A DNA stretch of 64,000 nucleotides from NCBI GenBank assembly GCA_963772955.1, contig CAVYZF010000007.1, positions 248,001 through 312,000 of the forward strand, read 5' to 3'. Shown here piece by piece: positions 56,754 to 64,000 of this stretch. The notes beneath the pieces were generated by a model that was not told where the DNA came from, searched no databases, and was given only the letters and a program-made list of their open reading frames with translations. How positions within the stretch are numbered: the stretch's first letter is position 1; every line of letters begins with the position of its first letter. Source of the DNA: Gp6-AA40 sp963772955. GTDB taxonomy: Bacteria > Acidobacteriota > Vicinamibacteria > Vicinamibacterales > UBA2999. Made by a program: the position numbers and the translations under genes.

Positions 56754-57824
56754 ATGTTTGGCATGTTTGGCAAATCCAAGTCGGTAATCGGACTCGACAT
56801 CGGATCGAGTGCGGTCAAAGCGGTCGAGCTGAAGCCCGCGGGCAAAGGCTTCCGCGTGGCGGCGTACGGCGAAGAGCCCGTACCAGCCGATGCCATCGTT
56901 GACGGCGCGATCATCGACGCGGGCGCAGTGGCTGAGGCCATTCGCCAGGTGTTCGAGCGCAACAAGGCGTTCAAAGGCAAGGACGTCTGTGCGTCGCTCT
57001 CGGGCAACGCGGTCATCGTCAAGAAAATCACGCTGCCAGTAATGACGGAGTCTGAGCTCGACGAGTCGATCTACTGGGAAGCGGAGCAGTACATCCCCTT
57101 CGACATTCAGGACGTCAACCTCGACTACCAGATTCTGGACGCCGGCACCGGTCCCGATTCACGCGGCAGCATGGAAGTGCTCCTCGTCGCGGCGAAGAAA
57201 GAGAAGATCGGCGACTACACCGGGGTCATCGCGCAAGCGGGCCGCACGCCGGTCATCGTCGATGTCGACGCCTTCGCGCTGCAGAACGCGTTCGACGTGA
57301 ATTACGGCCTCGACCCTGGGCAGGTGACCGTCCTGCTGAATGCAGGCGCGAGTGCCATCAACATCAACATCCTGCAGGGTGAGCAGTCGATGTTCACCCG
57401 CGACATCTCGATCGGCGGCAACGCATACACCGAAGCCGTCCAGAAGGAGCTCGACCTCCCGCACGAGTCCGCGGAGCAACTGAAGAAGGGCATTCCCGTC
57501 GACGGGGCGTCGTTCGAAGAGGCCCAGCCCGTGTTGCGGGCGGTCACGGAGAACGTGCTGCTCGAAGTGCAGAAGACGTTCGATTTCTTCAAGGCGACTG
57601 CCTCCTCCGATCGCATCGACCGGATCATGCTCAGTGGCGGCGCCTCACGCGTGGACGGATTCCGCGACATGCTGCACGAGCGCTTCAACGCGCCGGTCGA
57701 AGAGTTCGACCCGTTCCGCACCATCGCCTGGGATGCCAAGAAGCTCGGTCGTGAGGCGGTTGAGCACGCATCGACGGCGGCTGTGGCCGTGGGGCTCGCG
57801 CTCAGGAAGGTGAACGACCGATGA
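56754..57824 (+). CDS. pilM: Type IV pilus assembly protein PilM
   Basis: A 356-residue actin-like ATPase-fold protein of the inner-membrane platform. 'MFGMFGKSKSVIGLDIGSSA', 'TESELDESIYWEAEQYIPFD', 'VDVDAFALQNAFDVNYG' and 'DRIMLSGGASRVDGFRDML' are typical. In the cytoplasm it binds the N-terminus of PilN. First gene of pilMNOPQ; pilN overlaps it by 4 bp. Confidence 0.95.
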   Translation: MFGMFGKSKSVIGLDIGSSAVKAVELKPAGKGFRVAAYGEEPVPADAIVDGAIIDAGAVAEAIRQVFERNKAFKGKDVCASLSGNAVIVKKITLPVMTESELDESIYWEAEQYIPFDIQDVNLDYQILDAGTGPDSRGSMEVLLVAAKKEKIGDYTGVIAQAGRTPVIVDVDAFALQNAFDVNYGLDPGQVTVLLNAGASAININILQGEQSMFTRDISIGGNAYTEAVQKELDLPHESAEQLKKGIPVDGASFEEAQPVLRAVTENVLLEVQKTFDFFKATASSDRIDRIMLSGGASRVDGFRDMLHERFNAPVEEFDPFRTIAWDAKKLGREAVEHASTAAVAVGLALRKVNDR

Positions 57825-58453
57825 TTCGCATCAACCTTCTCGGCACCGAGCGCAAGCAGGCCAAGAAAGCTCCGGCCTTCGATCTGGGCCAGCGGCTCAC
57901 GGTCGCCTGCAGCCTGATTCTCGTGGCCACCGTCGTCGGCATCGGGTGGTGGTACTGGAGTCTCGACAACGCGTCCACTCGCGTCGACAACGAGATCGCT
58001 GTCAAGACCGCGGAAGCCGCGCGTCTGCAGTCGTTGCTCGCCGAAGTCCAGAAATTCGAAGCACAGCGCACGCAGTTGCAGCAGCGCGTCCAGCTGATCG
58101 AGCAGCTGCGAAGTGGACAGAGCGTACCCGTGCAGCTCCTGGATCACGTGAGCAAGAGCCTGCCCGACATGCTGTGGCTCACGGACATGAACCAGGAGGG
58201 CGGCGCCGTGACGATTCAGGGGCGCAGCACGACGCTCATCGCGCTGTCGGATTTCGTGGCGAACCTGGGCAACGGTGGATTCCTGAAGAAGCCGATTGAC
58301 ATCGTGAACAGCGTTGTCGAAAACAACCGTTCGGGCGGCGCCCAGTCAGTCGAGTTGATCAATTTCACGGTGAAGGCGGAGCTCGCATCCGCTGGCCGCG
58401 CCGCTGGCGCAGGGCCGGCGGGTAAAGGCGCGCCGGCATCGGGACGGAAGTGA
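57821..58453 (+). CDS. pilN: Type IV pilus assembly protein PilN
   Basis: A 210-residue bitopic protein. The cytoplasmic 'MIRINLLGTERKQAKKAP' contains the INLL motif that docks on PilM; a membrane segment is at about 27-47; then a coiled coil (about 55-95) and a ferredoxin-like fold ('LPDMLWLTDMNQEGGAVTIQ'). It pairs with PilO. Confidence 0.93.
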   Translation: MIRINLLGTERKQAKKAPAFDLGQRLTVACSLILVATVVGIGWWYWSLDNASTRVDNEIAVKTAEAARLQSLLAEVQKFEAQRTQLQQRVQLIEQLRSGQSVPVQLLDHVSKSLPDMLWLTDMNQEGGAVTIQGRSTTLIALSDFVANLGNGGFLKKPIDIVNSVVENNRSGGAQSVELINFTVKAELASAGRAAGAGPAGKGAPASGRK

Positions 58454-58454
58454 C

Positions 58455-59066
58455 GTGGCAATCAACCTGAGCCTCAACAAGTTGCCTTGGTACGCGCAGG
58501 TCGGCATGTTCGTCGCGCTGTCGGCGGCTGCGACCGGCGCCTTCTGGTACTTCTACGCGGACAAGGCGATGCAGGACATTGCCGCGCGCGAGGCACAACT
58601 CGCCACGATCAATCAGCAAATCGAACGCGGTCTCAATACGGCGAAGCGGTTGCCGGAGTTCCGTCGCGAAGTCGAAGGCCTTGAAGCGCAGCTCGATCGT
58701 CTGCGCGCGGTGCTTCCCGAGGAACAGGATGTGGGCGATCTGTTGCGCCGCGTTCAGGCGATGGCGACACAGTCGCGCCTGACGATTCGAGGATTCACGC
58801 CGCGTTCGGTGACGCGCCGGCAGATGCACGCGGAATGGCCGATTGGTCTCCAGCTCGAAGGGACCTATCACGATCTCGGCACGTTCCTCGAGCGGGTCAG
58901 CAAGTTCCCGCGAATCATCAACGTGGGCACGATTCATATCAAGGCGCAGGACGTGCCATCCGGCTCGACGACGATCACCGCGGACTGCACCGCGACGACG
59001 TTCGTGTTGCTCGAAGCACAACCTGCAGCAGCAGCGCCGGCGCCCGGCGCGGCGGTAACGGAGTAA
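58455..59066 (+). CDS. pilO: Type IV pilus assembly protein PilO
   Basis: A 203-residue protein with one membrane segment (about 13-35), a coiled coil ('REAQLATINQQIERGLNTAK') and a PilO fold ('AEWPIGLQLEGTYHDLGTFL'). GTG 58455 follows pilN by 1 bp; its TAA overlaps the pilP ATG. Confidence 0.92.
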   Translation: MAINLSLNKLPWYAQVGMFVALSAAATGAFWYFYADKAMQDIAAREAQLATINQQIERGLNTAKRLPEFRREVEGLEAQLDRLRAVLPEEQDVGDLLRRVQAMATQSRLTIRGFTPRSVTRRQMHAEWPIGLQLEGTYHDLGTFLERVSKFPRIINVGTIHIKAQDVPSGSTTITADCTATTFVLLEAQPAAAAPAPGAAVTE

Positions 59067-59569
59067 TGCCGGTGACTCGCGCGCTTGTGTTCATGTCGTT
59101 GACCGTTCTGCTCGCAACCGGAGCAGCGCTGGCCCAGACTCCGCAGCCCGCGGCGCCTGCCGCGCAGGCTCCTGCACAGGACCACGCGGCGGAAGCGAAA
59201 CCCGATGCCGTCGAGCCGCAGGGATTTACCTACAACCCGGACGGGCGTCGCGATCCCTTCGTCAGCCTGTTGCGTCGGGGCGTGGACTCATCGCAGACCA
59301 CCAAGCGCGCGGCGGGTATCGGCGGACTGGGAACGGCGGAAGTCAGCCTGCGCGGAATCGTCCTGAGCCAGGGCGCTTTCGTGGGAATCGTCCAGGGTGT
59401 GGACAGCAAGACCTACATCGTGCGGACGGGTGACAAGTTGTCGGACGGTTCCATTCGATCGATTACCGCCGACTCGATGGTGATTCTGCAGCAGGTCAAC
59501 GATCCGCTCTCGCTGGAGAAGGCTCACGAAGTGCGGAAAGTGCTTCGACAGACGGAAGAGGGGAAGTAG
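59066..59569 (+). CDS. pilP: Type IV pilus assembly protein PilP
   Basis: A 167-residue periplasmic protein joining PilNO to the secretin PilQ. It has an ordinary signal peptide (ending GAALAQ) and no lipobox Cys, unlike proteobacterial PilP lipoproteins. A disordered Pro/Ala linker precedes 'GFTYNPDGRRDPFVSLLRRG' and the HR-type beta domain 'AEVSLRGIVLSQGAFVGIVQ'. It ends on the G of the pilQ GTG. Confidence 0.88.
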   Translation: MPVTRALVFMSLTVLLATGAALAQTPQPAAPAAQAPAQDHAAEAKPDAVEPQGFTYNPDGRRDPFVSLLRRGVDSSQTTKRAAGIGGLGTAEVSLRGIVLSQGAFVGIVQGVDSKTYIVRTGDKLSDGSIRSITADSMVILQQVNDPLSLEKAHEVRKVLRQTEEGK

Positions 59570-62067
59570 TGGAGAGGTTTGGCCGAACCATGCCAGTAAC
59601 GTACCGATTTTCGATGCTGCTCGGGCTCTGTCTCGCGACAGTGCTCGGCGTCATGAGTCCTCTGCGAATCAGTGGAGCGGGGACCGACACCGCGATGCTG
59701 AAGCGGATTGCGTCCCGCGTCGACGGACGCATGGGGGTCATCGCCATCGAGGCTTCGAACCCTGTGCCGTATGTCGCCTCGCAGCCCGATCCCAAGACGT
59801 TCGTCGTCGAATTGCGTGACGTCGTGGCACTCGGTTTCCAGAACGAGTTCACTGCGGACCCGCGTCATCCGATCGCGGCCATCCAGGTCGAGAACGCTGC
59901 GGCCAACGACGGGACGATCGTGACACGCGTGCGCATGACGCTCGATGCGCCAATGCGACCGCGGGTGCGCAGTACAAGGAACGTCATCTACGTCGAGGCC
60001 GAAAGAGCAGCAGCGGGCGCGCCAATCGTTCCGGCGGCTGCCGTACCCGTCGCAGCACCGGCCGCGCCGGTCGTTGCAACGGCCACCACGATTGCACCGC
60101 CAGCGACCCCGGTGGTAACGCCGGCGGGGCCGACGGCAAAGTCGGCTGCAACGACGGCAGCGAATGCCGCCTCGGTCAGCTTCACGGGTCCGTCGCCGGC
60201 GATTCGCGACCTCCGCATCCAGAAGCGGGGCGAGGCCACAGCAGTGACCCTGCTCGGCACCTCGCGCTTGATTGCTACCAGCGTCATCGAGCCGAAAGAA
60301 GGTCCGCGTCGCGTCGTGGTCAACCTTCCGAATGTGACGTCATCCCTGCCAACGACGACGAACGTGGGACAGGGGCCGGTGCAGCGCGTGCGGATCGGGT
60401 TCGATCCGAAGGCGCCGCTGATGACGCAGGTGAGCTTCGAGCTTTCGCGCACGTCACCGTATCGCGTCGAGTCGTCTCAGGACGGCAACGATCTCACGCT
60501 GGTGTTCGACGAGCCGGCGGCCGATCCGTTCAGCGCCCTTCAAACCCGCCCTTCGACTAGCGCTCAGGGCGTCCCGAGCATTGCCGAGGGACGGGATTCG
60601 GGATCCGGGACCCGGGCTCCGCAGGTTACGGCGAGTCAGGCGCCGGTGGCGCCGACCGTGGACACAGTACCCGCGGCGCGCGCCGCTGCCCCCGCTCCAG
60701 CGCCCGTTCGCGTGGCGGCCCAGGCCGCTCCGCCGGCGCAGCAGGCTGCCGCACAGCCACAGGCACAGGCGCCGGCGGCGCAGCCGATTGTTCCCGTGCA
60801 GCCGCGATACACGGGTAATCCGGTCAGCCTCGATTTCCAGGGTGCGGACCTCCGCGCGGTGCTCAGGACGTTCTCGGAGATCAGTGGGCTGAATCTGGTG
60901 ATCGACCCGACGATCCAGGGCACGGTCGACGTCGCGCTTCGCGATGTGCCGTGGGATCAGGCGCTCGACATCATCCTGCGCGCCAACAAGCTGGGGTACG
61001 TCGTGGACGGCACGATCGTGCGGATCGCGCCGCTGACTGTTCTCGCGGACGAAGAGTCGCAGCGTCGCAAGCTGACGGACGAGCAGGCGCTCGCTGGCGA
61101 ACTGCGCGTGCTGACCCGTTCGCTCAGCTACGCGCGTGCCGAAGACCTGCGCACGTTGCTGACGCAGACGGTGCTCTCGCAGCGCGGATCGATTCAGTTC
61201 GATCAGCGCACGAACACGCTCATCATCAACGACCTGGCCGATCGCCTCGAGCGCGCGAACGGACTGATCACGACGCTCGATCGTCCCGAGCCGCAGGTCG
61301 AGATCGAAGCACGCATCGTCACGACGACTCGCGACTTCGCGCGGAACCTCGGTATTCAGTGGGGCTTCGGTGCCCGCGCGAGCACGGCGCTCGGCAACAC
61401 GCTGCCGTTCTCGTTCCCGAATCAGGCGAACCTCGGTGGCCGTACGGGCGGGGAGCAGAGCGCCTCGGGTCGCGACTTCTCGGATGCGACGCAAACGGCA
61501 ATCAACATGGGTGTCGCCCCGGCGACGAGCGCCATCGGCCTCGCGCTGGGCTCGGTGAATGGCGCCGTCAACGTCGACGTCGCATTGTCCGCGCTCGAAC
61601 GAACGGGTCAGGGCCGCATTCTCTCGACGCCGCGTGTGTCGACGCAGAACAACATCGAGGCCGAAATCACGCAGGGCGTGCAGATTCCGATTCAGACCGT
61701 CGCCAACAACACCGTGACGGTCACGTTCCGCGATGCGGCGCTGACGCTGCGCGTCACCCCGCAGATTACGGCGACCAACACCGTGATCATGCGTATCTCG
61801 GTCGAGAACGCGTCGCCTGACTTCAGCCGTGCCATCAACGGCATCCCGCCCATCGACACGCAGCGCGCCCTGACGCAGGTCCTGGTCGGCGATGGCGATA
61901 CGACGGTCATCGGTGGCATTTACGTCAGCCGCGAGCAGGCGGCGCAGGATCGGACACCCGGCCTGCATCGCATCCCGCTCCTGGGCTGGCTGTTCCAGAG
62001 AAACGAGTTCTCGGATGAGAGCCGCGAGCTGCTCATCTTCATCACGCCGAAGATCACGAGACTGTAG
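59569..62067 (+). CDS. pilQ: Type IV pilus secretin PilQ
   Basis: An 832-residue outer-membrane secretin. Signal peptide (about 10-35); two AMIN-type peptidoglycan-binding domains (about 45-135 and 200-310) separated by a Pro/Ala/Thr linker; a second long linker (about 320-420); an STN/N0 domain ('VSLDFQGADLRAVLRTFSEI'); N1 ('LRVLTRSLSYARAEDLRTLL'); and the secretin barrel ('GRILSTPRVSTQNNIEAEIT', 'VLVGDGDTTVIGGIYVSREQ', 'PLLGWLFQRNEFSDESRELL'). The second linker includes repeat-derived sequence. GTG 59569 overlaps the pilP stop; ATG 59590 is an alternative. Confidence 0.95.
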   Translation: MERFGRTMPVTYRFSMLLGLCLATVLGVMSPLRISGAGTDTAMLKRIASRVDGRMGVIAIEASNPVPYVASQPDPKTFVVELRDVVALGFQNEFTADPRHPIAAIQVENAAANDGTIVTRVRMTLDAPMRPRVRSTRNVIYVEAERAAAGAPIVPAAAVPVAAPAAPVVATATTIAPPATPVVTPAGPTAKSAATTAANAASVSFTGPSPAIRDLRIQKRGEATAVTLLGTSRLIATSVIEPKEGPRRVVVNLPNVTSSLPTTTNVGQGPVQRVRIGFDPKAPLMTQVSFELSRTSPYRVESSQDGNDLTLVFDEPAADPFSALQTRPSTSAQGVPSIAEGRDSGSGTRAPQVTASQAPVAPTVDTVPAARAAAPAPAPVRVAAQAAPPAQQAAAQPQAQAPAAQPIVPVQPRYTGNPVSLDFQGADLRAVLRTFSEISGLNLVIDPTIQGTVDVALRDVPWDQALDIILRANKLGYVVDGTIVRIAPLTVLADEESQRRKLTDEQALAGELRVLTRSLSYARAEDLRTLLTQTVLSQRGSIQFDQRTNTLIINDLADRLERANGLITTLDRPEPQVEIEARIVTTTRDFARNLGIQWGFGARASTALGNTLPFSFPNQANLGGRTGGEQSASGRDFSDATQTAINMGVAPATSAIGLALGSVNGAVNVDVALSALERTGQGRILSTPRVSTQNNIEAEITQGVQIPIQTVANNTVTVTFRDAALTLRVTPQITATNTVIMRISVENASPDFSRAINGIPPIDTQRALTQVLVGDGDTTVIGGIYVSREQAAQDRTPGLHRIPLLGWLFQRNEFSDESRELLIFITPKITRL
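60545..60621. repeat. Repeat cluster inside the pilQ linker (CCCGGG word family, copy C)
   Basis: CCCTTCGACTAGCGCTCAGG (about 60549) matches in reverse the centre of the sigma-factor repeat; GTCCC...GGGAC (60571-60592) forms an inverted pair; GGATTCGGGATCCGGGACCC (about 60594) matches the words at 26742 and 31088. It encodes 'TRPSTSAQGVPSIAEG' and 'RDSGSGTRAP', flexible linker residues, with the frame kept. Confidence 0.8.
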
Positions 62068-62081
62068 GAGAGGGAAATACA

Positions 62082-62714
62082 GTGACTGCGAATTTCGTCA
62101 AGTCTGTTGCTCTATTGACGCTGGCGGCTCTCGCGAGCGGCTGCGGCGAATTCACGCGCGAAGGCCGCTCGCCGGCGCTCGTGGTCATCCGCTCGCTCAC
62201 GGTCGCACGCGGTGACACGCCAGACGAACTCGGCGGCAACCTGCTGTCAGATGTGCGCGTGTTGCGGACCTCGCCCGCGCCGTGCTCGGACGTGTCGCCG
62301 TGCGCGACGATCTTCAACGACATCGGCGAAGTTCAGATGAGCCTGCTCTTGAAGGACCCGGGCGTGCCTGGCATCGGCGCGAATCCGAGCAACCTCAACC
62401 AGGTCACCATCAACCACTACCGAGTGGAGTACCGCCGAACGGACGGACGCAACACACCGGGTGTGGACATACCCTTCCCGTTCGAATCGGCCGTCACCTT
62501 CACCGTGCTGAACGACGGTGTCTCCTCGATGGGCTTCGAGATCGTGCGTCACGTTGCGAAACAGGAAGCACCGCTCAAGGCACTGGCCGTCAATAGCACC
62601 ATCATCAACGCCATTGCCCGAGTGACTTTCTACGGGCGCGATCAGGCGGGCAACGAAGTGAGTGTGTGGGCCGACGTGGGCGTGGACTTCGGCGACTTCG
62701 CAGATCCCAGCTAG
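62082..62714 (+). CDS. Lipoprotein downstream of pilQ, function unknown
   Basis: A 210-residue lipoprotein with lipobox Cys21 ('LLTLAALASGC'). The mature part is beta-rich ('INHYRVEYRRTDGRNTPGVD', 'IARVTFYGRDQAGNEVSVWA'). The GTG start follows AGGAGAGGGA by about 8 nt. It is 14 bp after pilQ, so probably part of the pilus operon; it may help secretin assembly, as pilotins do elsewhere, but shows no similarity that I recognise. Confidence 0.8.
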   Translation: MTANFVKSVALLTLAALASGCGEFTREGRSPALVVIRSLTVARGDTPDELGGNLLSDVRVLRTSPAPCSDVSPCATIFNDIGEVQMSLLLKDPGVPGIGANPSNLNQVTINHYRVEYRRTDGRNTPGVDIPFPFESAVTFTVLNDGVSSMGFEIVRHVAKQEAPLKALAVNSTIINAIARVTFYGRDQAGNEVSVWADVGVDFGDFADPS

Positions 62715-62722
62715 GACTCGTC

Positions 62723-63703
62723 ATGCATAGCAGTAGAGACACTCGTATGAAGTTGCGCTTCTTCACGGCGATCGTTGCGGCGATGGGGCTCGCGGGCTGC
62801 ATGGTGCAGAACCAGAACCGGCCAGCGGAAGCCGGGCCTTCGAGCTTCGGCGCGTTCTTGACAATGACTGCGGTACCAGACCGCTTGCCCAGAGACGGCA
62901 GCTCGCAGTCGACGATCAACATGAACTTCCGCGACGGACAGACGAACGCGCCGCTCAAGCAGCGACGAATCATCCTGTCGACGACAGCGGGAACGTTGTC
63001 GGTTGGCGAGGTCGTGACTGACGACTCCGGCAACGCGGTGGTCACGCTGACGGCGCCCAGTCTCAACACGCCCGTCTCGAGCGTGTCTGTCTCCGCGGCT
63101 CCGTCGGGCAACAACGTTGACAACTCGGTCGTGCAGTTCGTGCGCGTCGGGATGATGGGACCTGATGTTCCCGAGGCGTCGTTCACGTACACCCCGGTCC
63201 CTGCCACCGTGGGTCAGGCGACGACCTTTGATGCCACGGGCACCAAGCTCGATGGTGTCGCCTGCGGTAATGCCTGCAACTACACGTGGGACTTCGGGGA
63301 CGGCACAAGCGGCACCGGTATCCTGATCCAGCACCAGTTCACGACAATCGGCGTGCAAACCGTCAGGCTGACCGTCGGCGGGCCTGGTGGAACCAGCCAC
63401 TCGACAAGCCTGTCGTTTGTCGTGAATGCACCGGCGCCACCCGTGGCTTCGTTCACTGTGGCACCGTCAAGCCCGACGGCAGGTGCGAGCGCGACATTCA
63501 ATGCCGCGGCCTCCACCGTGGGAGTTGGGGCGACGATTACGAACTACTCGTGGATCTTCGGAGACGGAGGGACTGCGTCGGGCGCCAATGCGTTAGCCGT
63601 TTCGCATATCTACGCGGCTGCAGGGAACTACACCGTGACATTGACCATCACGGACAGCCTGGGGCGCACGGCAACGGTTACGCAATCAGTGACTGTGACT
63701 TAA
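62723..63703 (+). CDS. Lipoprotein with Ig-like and two PKD domains
   Basis: A 326-residue surface lipoprotein: lipobox Cys26 ('AIVAAMGLAGC'), a bacterial Ig-like (invasin-type) domain ('RDGQTNAPLKQRRIILSTTA', about 75-140) and two PKD domains ('YTWDFGDGTSGTGILIQHQF' and 'YSWIFGDGGTASGANALAVS'). PKD domains mediate protein or glycan contacts outside the cell. ATG 62723 has AGGA 6 nt upstream; ATG 62747 is also possible. It lies 8 bp after the other lipoprotein gene. Confidence 0.88.
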   Translation: MHSSRDTRMKLRFFTAIVAAMGLAGCMVQNQNRPAEAGPSSFGAFLTMTAVPDRLPRDGSSQSTINMNFRDGQTNAPLKQRRIILSTTAGTLSVGEVVTDDSGNAVVTLTAPSLNTPVSSVSVSAAPSGNNVDNSVVQFVRVGMMGPDVPEASFTYTPVPATVGQATTFDATGTKLDGVACGNACNYTWDFGDGTSGTGILIQHQFTTIGVQTVRLTVGGPGGTSHSTSLSFVVNAPAPPVASFTVAPSSPTAGASATFNAAASTVGVGATITNYSWIFGDGGTASGANALAVSHIYAAAGNYTVTLTITDSLGRTATVTQSVTVT

Positions 63704-63712
63704 GCTGTAGGG

Positions 63713-64000
63713 GTGTCCGACAACCCCAGGATTGAAGACCTTCGACGCCGGGTCCTTAAGGATCCGGCGTCGATTGCTTTTGCGCAGCTTGCAGAGGAAT
63801 ACCGGCGGGCCGGCGACTGCGAAGAGGCCGTCCGGGTCTGCGAGGCGGGTCTCGCGCAGCATCCGGCCTATCTGTCCGCGAGGGTCACGCTCGGTCGCGC
63901 CCTGTTTGAACTGGGCCGTCTCGACGATGCGCGCACGGAGTTTCTTCGTGTGCTCGACGCCGCTCCAGACAATCTGATCGCCGTAGGCAAGCTCGCCGAG
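63713..64000 (+). CDS. TPR protein, N-terminal part (cut by window edge)
   Basis: From GTG 63713 the frame is open to the window end (96 codons): 'SDNPRIEDLRRRVLKDPASI', then TPR units 'AFAQLAEEYRRAGDCEEAVR' and 'ARVTLGRALFELGRLDDART'. No signal peptide. It starts 9 bp after the PKD lipoprotein and may be part of the pilus cluster, in which TPR proteins often help secretin assembly. The rest is outside the window. Confidence 0.82.
   Translation, partial: MSDNPRIEDLRRRVLKDPASIAFAQLAEEYRRAGDCEEAVRVCEAGLAQHPAYLSARVTLGRALFELGRLDDARTEFLRVLDAAPDNLIAVGKLAE

Noticed and set aside
60454..61968. A 504-codon open frame antisense to pilQ
   Set aside because: It is rich in Arg and His with no domain, and lies wholly under a well-supported secretin. 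High GC with strong third-position bias creates such frames. The same applies to long frames at 46718-48250 (opposite the TPR secretin), 11381-12667 (opposite the dehydrogenase) and 41331-42680 (opposite mpl).

Overview
The window reads as chromosomal core sequence of a high-GC, Gram-negative, didermic bacterium, most likely an Acidobacteriota of the Vicinamibacteria type. This placement is an inference. It rests on a very large TonB-dependent receptor with an N-terminal carboxypeptidase-regulatory domain, LolA and two secretins, M56/HEAT and 'PDFSGVW' secreted proteins, many GTG/TTG starts, and dense gene packing with 4-bp start/stop overlaps. No phage, plasmid, insertion sequence or CRISPR array is seen.

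Layout. 1-2940 (minus): BlaI-type repressor, M56 membrane peptidase fused to HEAT repeats, a small HEAT protein and the start of another secreted protein. 3222-6848 (plus): TonB receptor and a frameshifted zinc-ribbon gene. 6851-16035 (minus): an Ig-like lipoprotein, a secreted protein, a MatC-type permease, a D-lactate/2-hydroxyacid dehydrogenase, an aminotransferase, an aldo/keto reductase and an SDR. 16089-27702 (plus): TPR and RDD membrane proteins, pgpA-cinA-thpR-plsY-gpsA, ftsY-ribD-ribE-ribBA, and an ECF sigma factor with a putative membrane anti-sigma factor and a secretin-like secreted protein. 27736-28960 (minus): a 2Fe-2S ferredoxin and a secreted protein. 29022-35997 (plus): ffh-rpsP-khpA-rimM-trmD-rplS-rnhB, a TPR protein, a thiE-like gene. 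35998-38960 (minus): PolX and a GHMP sugar kinase. 39000-46389 (plus): nagZ-ldcA-mpl-pxpBC-murB-murA, i.e. murein recycling joined to UDP-MurNAc synthesis. 46649-50506 (minus): TPR secretin lipoprotein, lolA and a broken PolX-like paralogue. 50596-52432 (plus): a small protein, tRNA-Ala(CGC), pfkA. 52429-56294 (minus): rplM-rpsI-rpsB-tsf-pyrH-frr. 56754-64000 (plus): pilMNOPQ with a sigma-54-like promoter, two lipoproteins and a TPR protein cut by the window edge.

Most interesting signals. (1) Dispersed short palindromes starting with GTAGAG sit at or just after stop codons, and one is inserted in frame inside the ECF sigma factor. (2) CCCGGG-rich words are spread through the coding linkers of PilQ and the anti-sigma candidate and the leader of rimM. 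(3) Several operon junctions carry 'stutter' spacers, each built from its own short degenerate unit; two are G-rich/C-rich inverted pairs flanking pyrH. (4) Seven genes have a -10-like hexamer only 6-9 nt before the start codon, which suggests leaderless mRNAs; one is a perfect 11-bp palindrome serving nagZ and the GHMP kinase divergently. (5) Protein-level oddities: an ATT start in gpsA, Asp for Cys115 in MurA, Cys for the catalytic Tyr in an SDR, a PolX-like paralogue with a ruined polymerase site, and two frameshifted genes.
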